The notes below the pieces were generated by a model. The model was not told the DNA's origin. It searched no databases and saw only the letters and a list, made by a program, of their open reading frames with translations. From JAHEME01 sp034435035 (GTDB lineage: Bacteria > Chloroflexota > Anaerolineae > Aggregatilineales > UBA3940): a DNA stretch of 64,000 nt. The stretch is taken from assembly GCA_034435035.1 (NCBI GenBank), contig DAOTXW010000027.1:62001-126000 (forward strand). The letters run 5' to 3'. Position 1 is the first letter of the stretch; every line of letters begins with the position of its first letter. Shown here in pieces: positions 11,046 to 18,652 of the stretch. The position numbers were made by a program, and so were the translations under genes.

Positions 11046-14015
11046 ATGCTGCCAATACCCGCCCCCCTCAGCACCGATAGCGAGCCAACGCTCCACGATC
11101 TGCTGGTGCAGTGTGCCACCAACCTGACCGAAAAAGCCGCACAGGGTGAATTGCCGGTCGTCTATGGGCGAGAGCAGGAGATTGAGCAGATCCTGACCTC
11201 ACTGGCTTCGCCGCTGAAAGGCCGGATCATCATCACCGGTGGGCCGCGTGTGGGTAAAACGGCGGTCATCCAGGGGGTGGCGGCGCGAGTCCAGGAAGGG
11301 CGCTGTGCGGATGCGCTCAAAGGCAGCGAAGTCTGGAGCCTCAGTGCCCGCAGCATCCTGCGGGCCTTCGGTGTGCGAGACTGGCACGACAAGCTGGGGT
11401 ACCTGATGGAGAAATGGGTTGAACGGCCCGAAGTAATCCTGTGCGTTGATGCGCTACCAACGACCCTGATGGCCGGCGCAACGGCCCAGGATCCTTACGA
11501 CATGGGCCAGTTTCTGCTCGGGCAGCTGCAGAGCTCCAACAACCGGATTCTGGCGGAGGGCCGCACGCAGGCAGTGCAGGCGTTTCTGGAGACTTACGCC
11601 GAGTACAAGCATGTCCTGATGGAAGTCCGGATCAGCGAGCCGCCACTGGAGACGGCTCGTATGATTGTACAGCAAGCGGCAGCCGATCTGGAGGCCGGGC
11701 AGGCGATCCAGATCGTGCCCGAGGCGATCGAAGCCGCCATTGATCTGACCCGGCGGTTCTCGCTTCATGAACGCTTGCCCGGGAAGGCCATTGACCTGAT
11801 CGCTGAGGCGATGGCTCTGCAGTCAGAGGAACAGGCTGCTGATCCGCGGGTGGTAAAGAAGAACATTGTGGAGCGCTTTGCCGCCCAGACCGGGCTGCCG
11901 CTGATCCTGCTGTCGGAGGATGTAAGCTACGACGAGCAGGCGGTGCGGCGCTACTTCAGCGATCGCGTGCTCGGGCAGGATCAGGCGGTTGATGTGGTAG
12001 TGCAAACCCTGAGTCTGCTGCGGACCCGGCTGAACAACCCCAGTCGGCCGATGGGCGTATTCCTGTTCATTGGTCCGACGGGTGTCGGCAAGACGGAGCT
12101 GGCGCGTTCGCTGGCGGAGTTCCTGTTTGGCAGCGAGGAGCACCTCGTGCGCTTCAACATGGCCGACTACACCGGCGAATGGCACAGCGACACGCTGTTC
12201 GGCAGTCCGCTGGGGTTTGGCCCCGAATCCCGACGCGGTCAGTTCACCATTCGTATGCAGGATCACACCTTCGCCGTGATCCTGCTGGACGAGTTTGAAA
12301 AAGCGCACCCCGAGATATTCCAGCGCTTTCTTCAACTCTTCGATGAAGGTATTCTGGTGAACGGCGCGTCCGAGACGCTTAATCTCCGGAACTCCATTGT
12401 GATCCTGACCAGCAACTTTGGTGTGCGGCTGCTGTCCGCGCCGCGGCTGGGGTTTGGGCCGGTGGTCAGCGCGGATGACCGCGAGGATCGACTCAAAGAG
12501 GAGATGGTGCGCTTCTTCACCCCGGAGTTCATCAACCGGATCGACGCGGTCACCTTCTTCAAACCACTGACCAAAACGGTGCTGCGTGAGATCGCCTACC
12601 GCCGCATTCAGGAAGTCCTGCAGCGCGAGGGACTGTCCCGACGGGGGGTGGAGGTCGAGGTCGATGAGGATGTCATCGACTGGGTGGTCAACTATGGCTA
12701 CAGCGAACGCTACGGGGCGCGCTACCTGGCGAGGCAGATCGAGAAGACGATCACCTATCCCCTGGCCCAGCAGCTGATTCGCAACGATCCCCCTGCCGGA
12801 TCGCTGGTGCGACTGTTCCTGCATAACGACCGCGTGGCTTCGGCCCTGGTGCTGCCGACCCGGGCGCACCCGGCCGTCGACCACACGACAGCCCGGGAGC
12901 GCCTCCCGGCAGAGGCGCGGCTGCCTCGTCGGCTGTCCTGGGCCGACATTCGCGCCAGGATATCAGCCCTGCGGGAACGTGTGGAGGCGCTGGAAGAAGC
13001 CCATCAGGTCCGCGAGGCGCGCGCCCGTCTGAGCGATCTTCTCCATTCGATGTCGGCACCGGCCTTCTGGGATGATCCGGAGAACATACAGCAGCGCCTG
13101 AACACAGTCAGCCATCTCAGCACGCAGATCGAACTGGTTGATGGCCTGCGGCGCAACCTGGACGAGCTGGCGCATTTCATGCAGCAGGCGGAGGGCAACG
13201 GGGCCGATGCGCTCTCGGAGGCGGCGCTGCGCTACCGCTACCTGGTCCGGGAGCTGCCTCGCGCGGAGCTGGCCCTCCTGTTCACCCACCCGTGGGATAC
13301 ACTGGGCGCCTACGTGTACATCAGCGCCGCAGGCGCGCGCGAGGGGGCCGCGCACTGGGCTGCCGAGCTGGCTACCATGTATCTGAAGTGGGCGCAGCGG
13401 CGCGGATTCCTGGCGAGCGTTGTGTCAGAGTCATCCGGCAAAAGTGGCCGGCTGCAGTCGGTCTGGTTGGGCATCGATGGGTATGGCATCTACGGGCTGC
13501 TGCGCGAAGAGAGTGGTCTGCACCGGCTGATCCAGCCAGATCCGCGGCAGCCGGAGCAGCGGCAGATGATCCAGGCGCGAGTGAGCGTGTGGCCCGACAT
13601 CCCGCTGGCGGACCTGCCCGCCTTTGACCGGGCATCAGTGGGCATCAGCAGGAAGGTCGCCGACCGCCCAGGGACTCTGATCAACCGGATCGTGAGCCAG
13701 GTCGAAGTCCGGGGAGCTGAAGGCGACAGCCCCATCACCCTGGCCGGCAGCCTGCCGCTGGAAGACCTGGAGGAGGAGGCGATTGCGCTCCTGCGGATCG
13801 GCAGGCTGATGGCCGCCAACCCGCCGCACCGCGCCTCGGATCCTGCCTGGGGCGAGGTGGTACGCTCGTACTCGCGTTTCAAGCGGCATGTCGTAGTGGA
13901 TATTGCAACAGGCTTGAAGACCGGCAAGCTGGCTGCTACTCTTAAGGGCGGAATCGATGAATTCCTTGAGGCCCGGCTGAGGAACCGGATCATGCCGGAG
14001 GCTGGCACGGCCTAG
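11046..14015 (+). CDS. Clp-type double AAA+ ATPase fused to a degenerate release-factor-2 module
   Basis: This 989-residue protein joins two systems in one uninterrupted frame. Residues 1-610 are a two-ring Clp/Hsp100 ATPase. D1 has Walker A GGPRVGKT (65-72) but its Walker B is ILCVDA (131-136), with Ala replacing the catalytic Glu. D2 is intact: GPTGVGKT (343-350), VILLDE (411-416), sensor TSNFG (455-459), arginine finger in FINRID (R498) and sensor-2 GAR (557-559). There is no ClpB coiled-coil M-domain. A loop with LGFG (468-471) sits where ClpC/ClpA carry their ClpP-docking tripeptide. Residues 630-985 align with RF2 from end to end: helical PCRF domain with FWDDPEN (674-680), MYLKWAQRRGF, YGLLREESGLHRL, and the C-terminal ATGLKTGKLAATLKGGIDEF. 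The stop-codon SPF motif is replaced by PDPRQPEQ and the GGQ loop by VGISRKV, so peptide release is not expected. Inference: a ribosome-targeted unfoldase or rescue factor. No known name fits. Confidence 0.9.
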   Translation: MLPIPAPLSTDSEPTLHDLLVQCATNLTEKAAQGELPVVYGREQEIEQILTSLASPLKGRIIITGGPRVGKTAVIQGVAARVQEGRCADALKGSEVWSLSARSILRAFGVRDWHDKLGYLMEKWVERPEVILCVDALPTTLMAGATAQDPYDMGQFLLGQLQSSNNRILAEGRTQAVQAFLETYAEYKHVLMEVRISEPPLETARMIVQQAAADLEAGQAIQIVPEAIEAAIDLTRRFSLHERLPGKAIDLIAEAMALQSEEQAADPRVVKKNIVERFAAQTGLPLILLSEDVSYDEQAVRRYFSDRVLGQDQAVDVVVQTLSLLRTRLNNPSRPMGVFLFIGPTGVGKTELARSLAEFLFGSEEHLVRFNMADYTGEWHSDTLFGSPLGFGPESRRGQFTIRMQDHTFAVILLDEFEKAHPEIFQRFLQLFDEGILVNGASETLNLRNSIVILTSNFGVRLLSAPRLGFGPVVSADDREDRLKEEMVRFFTPEFINRIDAVTFFKPLTKTVLREIAYRRIQEVLQREGLSRRGVEVEVDEDVIDWVVNYGYSERYGARYLARQIEKTITYPLAQQLIRNDPPAGSLVRLFLHNDRVASALVLPTRAHPAVDHTTARERLPAEARLPRRLSWADIRARISALRERVEALEEAHQVREARARLSDLLHSMSAPAFWDDPENIQQRLNTVSHLSTQIELVDGLRRNLDELAHFMQQAEGNGADALSEAALRYRYLVRELPRAELALLFTHPWDTLGAYVYISAAGAREGAAHWAAELATMYLKWAQRRGFLASVVSESSGKSGRLQSVWLGIDGYGIYGLLREESGLHRLIQPDPRQPEQRQMIQARVSVWPDIPLADLPAFDRASVGISRKVADRPGTLINRIVSQVEVRGAEGDSPITLAGSLPLEDLEEEAIALLRIGRLMAANPPHRASDPAWGEVVRSYSRFKRHVVVDIATGLKTGKLAATLKGGIDEFLEARLRNRIMPEAGTA

Positions 14016-14043
14016 CCATACATAATCTCGGGGAGCAGGTGCA

Positions 14044-14919
14044 GTGAAGACCAACGGACGACGCATGCTCATCGCTCTGGCCCATCCGGACGATGAGTCG
14101 TTTGGGATGGCTGGCACGATCGTGCGCTATGGACGTGAAGGTGCAGCGGTTCACCTGATCTGCGCAACTAACGGCGATGTGGGCACCGCCGACGAGGAGT
14201 ATCTGGAAGGGCATGAGACCGTCGCATCACTGCGGCTGGCGGAACTCCGCTGCGCTGCCCAGATCCTGGGCCTGGCCGGCCTGTATGAGCTCGGCTATCG
14301 GGATTCAGGGATGCAGGGTAGCCCGGACAATGAACATCCGGACTCGCTGGTTGCCGCGCCCCTGGAACAAGTCGTGGGCCGCGTCACTGCGCTGATCCGC
14401 GAGGTGCGCCCGCAGGTGGTGGTCACATTTGATCCGTTCGGCGGCTATGGGCACCCTGACCATATCCGAATGCATGAGGCGACCGTGGCTGCATTTGCGG
14501 CAGCGAGCGACCCGGCGCGCTTTCCTGATCAGATCGCCGGTGGACTTGAGCCCTATCATCCGCAGAAGCTCTATTACCTCACCTTCGACCGGCGCTGGCT
14601 GCGGCTGATGCTGCAACTGCTGCCGCTGTTTGGCCGGGACCCGCGGCGCTTCGGTCGCAACGGTGATATCGATCTGGTCGAGATCGCCGATCATACCTAT
14701 CCTATCCATGCGCGCATTGACACCCGGGCTTACACCGAACTGGCACGGCAGGCCAGCGAGTGCCATGCCAGCCAGATGGGCGGCTTTGGGCAGCCTGGGC
14801 TTATGCAGCGCATCCGGGAGCTGCTGGAAACCAAGGATGATACTTATATGAGGGCCATCCCCCCGGCTGACGGGCGGCTCCGCGAACGCGATCTATTTGC
14901 CGGCGTGGTGATCGATTAG
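14044..14919 (+). CDS. PIG-L/LmbE-family zinc deacetylase
   Basis: This 291-residue protein belongs to the PIG-L family (MshB, Mca, BshB, LmbE), zinc-dependent N-acetylglucosamine deacetylases or amidases, often of thiol-sugar metabolism. The family motif AHPDDESFG near residue 13 supplies His, Asp and Asp for zinc and catalysis, and the third zinc ligand is in FGGYGHPDHIRMH. The start is GTG, preceded by GGGGAG. It begins 28 bp after the Clp-RF2 gene and may be co-transcribed. The acyl substrate is not readable from sequence. No MshA/BshA-type glycosyltransferase partner is present, so a mycothiol or bacillithiol role is unsupported here. Confidence 0.87.
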   Translation: MKTNGRRMLIALAHPDDESFGMAGTIVRYGREGAAVHLICATNGDVGTADEEYLEGHETVASLRLAELRCAAQILGLAGLYELGYRDSGMQGSPDNEHPDSLVAAPLEQVVGRVTALIREVRPQVVVTFDPFGGYGHPDHIRMHEATVAAFAAASDPARFPDQIAGGLEPYHPQKLYYLTFDRRWLRLMLQLLPLFGRDPRRFGRNGDIDLVEIADHTYPIHARIDTRAYTELARQASECHASQMGGFGQPGLMQRIRELLETKDDTYMRAIPPADGRLRERDLFAGVVID

Positions 14920-14975
14920 CCAGGAACTCCCCCGGGCATCGGGATCGTGCGGTAGGCCGCCAGCCGGGAGACACC

Positions 14976-15602
14976 ATGCACGTAGAAAAACTGCCGCTGG
15001 GCCCGCTCCAGACCAACTGCTACCTGGCTGTCTGCCCGCTGACACAGCAGGCGGCACTGATCGATCCCGGTTGGGATGATGAGCAGCCATTTGCGGCGGC
15101 CGAGCGGCTGGGCGCCACCATCACCCTGATCCTTAATACGCACGCTCATTTTGATCACATCGGAGGCAATGCGGCGGCGGTGAGGCGCACCGGGGCGCTG
15201 CTGGTTGTCCCGGCAGGAGACCTGTCCCTGCTTCGCATCAAGGGTGGCGCCGATCTCTGGGGGATCCCGCTGGAGGCAAGCCCGGAACCGGATCGGGCCG
15301 TGACAGGCGGGGAGGTGCTTGAAGTTGGCGCGCTGCGCTTCGAAGTGCTGCACACGCCCGGGCACACAGCGGGGCATGTCTGTTACTACGAGCGCGCTCA
15401 CGATGTGCTGTTCGATGGCGATGTGCTGTTCAGCGGCGGGATCGGGCGCGCTGACCTGCCCGGTGGAGACTTTGACGCGCTCATGCGCTCGATCCGTGAG
15501 ACGATCCTGAAGCTGCCGGATGCCGTGCGCGTGTTTCCCGGCCACGGCGAGGCGACCACGATCGGAGCCGAACGAGAATCGAATCCCTGGCTGGCGAGAT
15601 AA
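14976..15602 (+). CDS. MBL-fold metallo-hydrolase (glyoxalase II-like, YcbL type)
   Basis: This 208-residue metallo-beta-lactamase-fold hydrolase carries the dinuclear metal motif THAHFDHIGG near residue 50, then HTPGHTAGH and VFPGHGEATT, the standard His and Asp ligand set of glyoxalase II relatives. The N-terminus (LGPLQTNCYLAV) is typical of the short YcbL-like group, which usually hydrolyses thioesters such as S-lactoylglutathione or functions in persulfide metabolism. GGGAG precedes the ATG. It lies 56 bp after the PIG-L gene, with the next gene converging on it. The exact substrate is unknown. Confidence 0.85.
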   Translation: MHVEKLPLGPLQTNCYLAVCPLTQQAALIDPGWDDEQPFAAAERLGATITLILNTHAHFDHIGGNAAAVRRTGALLVVPAGDLSLLRIKGGADLWGIPLEASPEPDRAVTGGEVLEVGALRFEVLHTPGHTAGHVCYYERAHDVLFDGDVLFSGGIGRADLPGGDFDALMRSIRETILKLPDAVRVFPGHGEATTIGAERESNPWLAR

Positions 15603-15603
15603 C

Positions 15604-16425
15604 TCAACGACTCAGTGGCAGGGCGTAACGTCCGATCACCTGCTGCCCCTCCGCGCTCAGCAGCCAATCCAGGAAGTGCCGGAGTGCGCCGCGAGGCTCC
15701 TGCTGGCTCAGCAGCACGACATCGGCAACCAGTGGATAGCGCCAATCCAGCGCGGTCTCCGGGGCAGGCGGTATGCCTGCGATGCTCAATATGGTGACGC
15801 CGGGGGCATCCGGAAGCGTGTTGAGAGGCAGATAGCCAAGCCCTCCGGGGGTCTGCCGCACCTGATCCAGCATGGCTGCGGTGTCCGGCACCAGATGGGC
15901 CGCCGATGAGAATGATCTTTCCTCCAGCAGTGTTGATTCAACGAGAAGGCGTGCCGATTCCCCTGCCTCCAGCGTGAAGACTGTCACGGGTTGGCCGCGC
16001 TCAGGATCGCTGGCAGGCCACGCTGCCAGTCGCCCGGTCAGCAGGTCCGCCAGCACGGCGGATGGGTAGTCCCGGGTTTGCGCCCCGCTACGGGCGATCA
16101 GCACGATCAGGTCGCGGGCTACCGGGGTATGAAACAGCGACCGATCAACGGGCGCAAGCAACAGCAACCCCCCATCGACCTCGGCGGCAGCTACCCGGCG
16201 CATCACACTGCTCCGGCCAGCTGCAATCAGGCTGATAACAGCGTCCGGATAAGCCTCCTCATAGCTGCCGGCTAACCCTTCCGCAATCGGGAGAACGGCG
16301 CTGTCCACTGCTATCACCAGGCGCTCGGCCCCTTTCCGTGGAGGCCGAGCCGCTACTGCACAGCTCACCAGGTACACCGCACAGGTGGCTGCCAGGCCGT
16401 ATACAATCGCTGGTGTGCGTTTCAC
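15604..16425 (-). CDS. PstS-like substrate-binding lipoprotein
   Basis: This 273-residue protein resembles the PBP-like family of phosphate or tungstate-type anion-binding proteins. A short basic N-terminus, a hydrophobic stretch and the lipobox LVSC (residues 19-22) predict a lipoprotein on the outer face of the cytoplasmic membrane. Later features typical of PstS-like folds are the AAGRSSVMRRVAAAEVDGGLL segment region, a GYLPL stretch and the C-terminal FLDWLLSAEGQQVIGRYALPL. No ABC transporter permease or ATPase is adjacent, so it may be an orphan sensor or accessory binding protein. It overlaps tgt by 4 bp and is probably translated downstream of it. Confidence 0.75.
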   Translation of the reverse strand: MKRTPAIVYGLAATCAVYLVSCAVAARPPRKGAERLVIAVDSAVLPIAEGLAGSYEEAYPDAVISLIAAGRSSVMRRVAAAEVDGGLLLLAPVDRSLFHTPVARDLIVLIARSGAQTRDYPSAVLADLLTGRLAAWPASDPERGQPVTVFTLEAGESARLLVESTLLEERSFSSAAHLVPDTAAMLDQVRQTPGGLGYLPLNTLPDAPGVTILSIAGIPPAPETALDWRYPLVADVVLLSQQEPRGALRHFLDWLLSAEGQQVIGRYALPLSR

Positions 16426-17597
16426 CGGTCAGCCCGCTGAGCCGTTGTGAGAGGGGCGAGGATTGACTCGGCAAATGCCGCGAACTCTCCCCGCAGAATA
16501 GCGGTTCGCATGTCAGCGGCCAGCCGCACCAGCATTCGCAGATTATGAATCGAAAGCAGCGTCGCCCCGAGGATCTCTCTGCTTTTGACCAGGTGGCGCA
16601 CATAAGCCCGGCTGAAATGCCTACAGGTGTAGCAGTCGCACCTCTCATCAAGGGGGGCATCGGATTGAGCATGTTCGGCGTTGCGGATGGCGATCTGCCC
16701 CTGGCGGGTCAAGGCTGCCCCGTGCCGTGCGATGCGGGTTGGCAGCACACAGTCAAAGATGTCGATGCCGCGTCGAACGCCCTCGATCAGATCCTGGATC
16801 GTGCCAACGCCCATCAGATAGCGCGGCCTGTCTGCGGGGAGCAGCGGCGCAACTGTCTCCAGGATCCGATACATGTCTGCCTTGCTCTCGCCGACAGAAA
16901 GGCCGCCTATGGCATAACCGGGTAGATCCAGTGCGGTTAACCGGCGAGCGGACTCGCGCCTGAGGTCCTCAAAGATACCTCCCTGCACGATTCCGAACAG
17001 CGCCTGGGTGCCCTGTGAAGTCCACGCTTGCAGACAGCGCTCGGCCCAGCGATGCGTGCGCTCCAGCGCCTGGCGGTTGTAAGTCCGATCAGACGGGTCC
17101 GCACATTCATCAAAGCACATCATGATATCTGCGCCCAGGTTCTGCTGAATCGCGATAGAGGTTTCGGGCGTCAGGCGGTGGTGGGAGCCGTCGATATGGG
17201 AGCGAAACGTCACACCCTCTTCATCGACGCGGTTGATGTCGCTCAGGCTCCAGACCTGGAACCCGCCGCTGTCGGTAAGGATTGGCCCAGGCCAGCCCAT
17301 GAAGCGATGCAGTCCGCCTCTTTCACGAATCAGGGTGTCACCCGGACGCAAATAGAGATGGTAGGTATTGGCCAGGATGAGTGTTGCTCCCAGCTCGGCA
17401 AGCTGGGCAGGAGAAACAGCCTTGACAGTGGCCTGGGTGCCCACCGGGGCAAAAACGGGGGTAGCCAGGGGGCCGTGCGGTGTGTGCAGCACGCCGGCCC
17501 GTGCTGCGCCGTCGATATGCAGAAGCTGATAGTGGAAAGGAGGCAGCGGCTCCGCGCCGACCCCAGATTGCCCGGCGGACAGGGCGCTATCCTGCAT
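16422..17597 (-). CDS. tgt: Queuine tRNA-ribosyltransferase
   Basis: This 391-residue enzyme exchanges guanine-34 of GUN-anticodon tRNAs for preQ1, starting the tRNA-level steps of queuosine synthesis. TIM-barrel motifs are intact: ILTDSGGFQVWSL (Asp109 of the active site), FGIVQGG, the nucleophile-bearing FDCVLPTR, and the structural zinc site CDCYTCRHF followed by a His. I chose ATG 17597 because it gives a normal N-terminus; it overlaps the end of the upstream TPR gene by 11 bp and has no clear ribosome binding site, which suggests translational coupling. QueG, the last enzyme of the same pathway, is encoded at 2832-3965. Confidence 0.95.
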   Translation of the reverse strand: MQDSALSAGQSGVGAEPLPPFHYQLLHIDGAARAGVLHTPHGPLATPVFAPVGTQATVKAVSPAQLAELGATLILANTYHLYLRPGDTLIRERGGLHRFMGWPGPILTDSGGFQVWSLSDINRVDEEGVTFRSHIDGSHHRLTPETSIAIQQNLGADIMMCFDECADPSDRTYNRQALERTHRWAERCLQAWTSQGTQALFGIVQGGIFEDLRRESARRLTALDLPGYAIGGLSVGESKADMYRILETVAPLLPADRPRYLMGVGTIQDLIEGVRRGIDIFDCVLPTRIARHGAALTRQGQIAIRNAEHAQSDAPLDERCDCYTCRHFSRAYVRHLVKSREILGATLLSIHNLRMLVRLAADMRTAILRGEFAAFAESILAPLTTAQRADR

Positions 17598-18207
17598 GTA
17601 GATACTGGCTGTCGATGGTGCGCAGCACCTGCAGCAGCGGCTCGCGCGCCCAGGATTCGCGCAACTCAATCAGCAGATCGATGTCAGCGGGATTCAAATG
17701 GGGCGGCTTCTGCCGTTCAATAGCCTCGACCATCTGAAACAACATCTCTGCTTCACGCCTGGCACCGAGGATCTCAGCAGCATTTGCCAGGTATAAGAAA
17801 GGGTCCGATTCCTGGAAATCCTGAATCTTGCACTGCGCGACAGCGCTGCGCGAGAACCAGACAAACGCCTCTGGCAGATGGCCGCGCCGGAACTCAGCCA
17901 AGCCGGCTACCGCATACAACCGGTACTTACGCGGACACCTGGGCACCGCCTCGATCGCGGTCTGCAGCGCTTCCTGAGAGAAGTCTTTCTGATAGTAAAT
18001 GTAGGCAATCATGAACGGGATGAGGTCAAAATCCGGGTACATCTTGGTCAGTGCGCGACCATAGTCGATCGCATCCTGCATATTGCCGGCATCCCGCATC
18101 TCGGCAACATGAAGCAGCTCCGGGATGGTTGTCTCATCTCGTTCATCGCGAAGCTCCTCAAACGGCAGGTTAATGCACATGTCGATGAACTTCTGTGCAC
18201 GGCTCAT
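17587..18207 (-). CDS. TPR-like helical repeat protein
   Basis: This 206-residue, all-helical soluble protein shows tetratricopeptide-like repeats: AGNMQDAIDYGRALTKMYPD (about 40-59), KDFSQEALQTAIEAVPRCP, and RRGHLPEAFVWFSRSAV. No catalytic motif or signal peptide is seen, so it is probably a cytosolic scaffold. It is the first gene of a minus-strand unit with tgt and the binding lipoprotein, with a GGAGGG ribosome binding site. A role in Q modification is not indicated beyond the coupling with tgt. Confidence 0.7.
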   Translation of the reverse strand: MSRAQKFIDMCINLPFEELRDERDETTIPELLHVAEMRDAGNMQDAIDYGRALTKMYPDFDLIPFMIAYIYYQKDFSQEALQTAIEAVPRCPRKYRLYAVAGLAEFRRGHLPEAFVWFSRSAVAQCKIQDFQESDPFLYLANAAEILGARREAEMLFQMVEAIERQKPPHLNPADIDLLIELRESWAREPLLQVLRTIDSQYLHAG

Positions 18208-18274
18208 GCGGACGATTTCCCTCCGTGATCACAGCCATTGACCGGCATTGCTGGTCACCTTGATTGCCTAGAAT

Positions 18275-18303
18275 AGTATAAGACCAGCCAGCAAGAAAGC
18301 CAA
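18275..18303 (-). promoter_or_regulatory. Promoter of the TPR-tgt operon
   Basis: On the minus strand TTGGCT (18303-18298) and TATACT (18280-18275) are separated by 17 bp and point to the TPR gene at 18207. The predicted leader is about 60 nt. Confidence 0.6.
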
Positions 18304-18652
18304 TTGGACAGGAAAGGCCAAGAGGGGGCATTTGACGTGGGAGGGCCGCGGTGCGTGCGCTCATCCCCGACGCTGCGCGGCAGCGCGCAGACCGGGTCAG
18401 ATGCAATTCGGGGGTGACGGTGAGGCTCCTCAGGCGTCCCCCCTGGGCGCAAAATGCATCCCAACGGGGGGATGTGACTTTCTCGCGGGCAAGTAAGAGT
18501 CTATACTGGTGTCTCCCGGCGCGATGAGCCGACGTGGCGGACCGGGTCATGAAGCGCGTCATCCGCTGAGCCAGCCTTCCGCTGGCCGAAGCCGGCCGCC
18601 TCTGGCCCACCTGAGCCCGATATGCTAGAGCCCGTCCATTCAGATGTGAAGT
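18304..18652. other. Gene-free stretch with nested hairpins
   Basis: This 349-bp part of the 445-bp divergent gap has no convincing gene. It contains a small stem, GCTGC-GCG-GCAGC (about 18372-18384). A larger nested structure follows: GATGCA (18400-18405) can pair with TGCATC (18455-18460) around a strong hairpin at 18410-18442 (GGGG...GACG...TGAGG / CCTCA...CGTC...CCCC). Next comes CATCCC/GGGATG (18458-18474), which competes with the closing stem. A TATACT at 18502-18507 resembles a -10 box for the MurF-Alr gene but lacks a good -35. The whole resembles a structured leader or small RNA; I recognise no known riboswitch class. Confidence 0.4.

Noticed and set aside
12937..14015. The RF2-like half as an independent prfB gene with programmed frameshift
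   Set aside because: The frame is continuous with the Clp half, there is no start with ribosome binding site at the junction, and the in-frame UGA with the CUU slippery site of prfB is not present. The catalytic GGQ is also missing.
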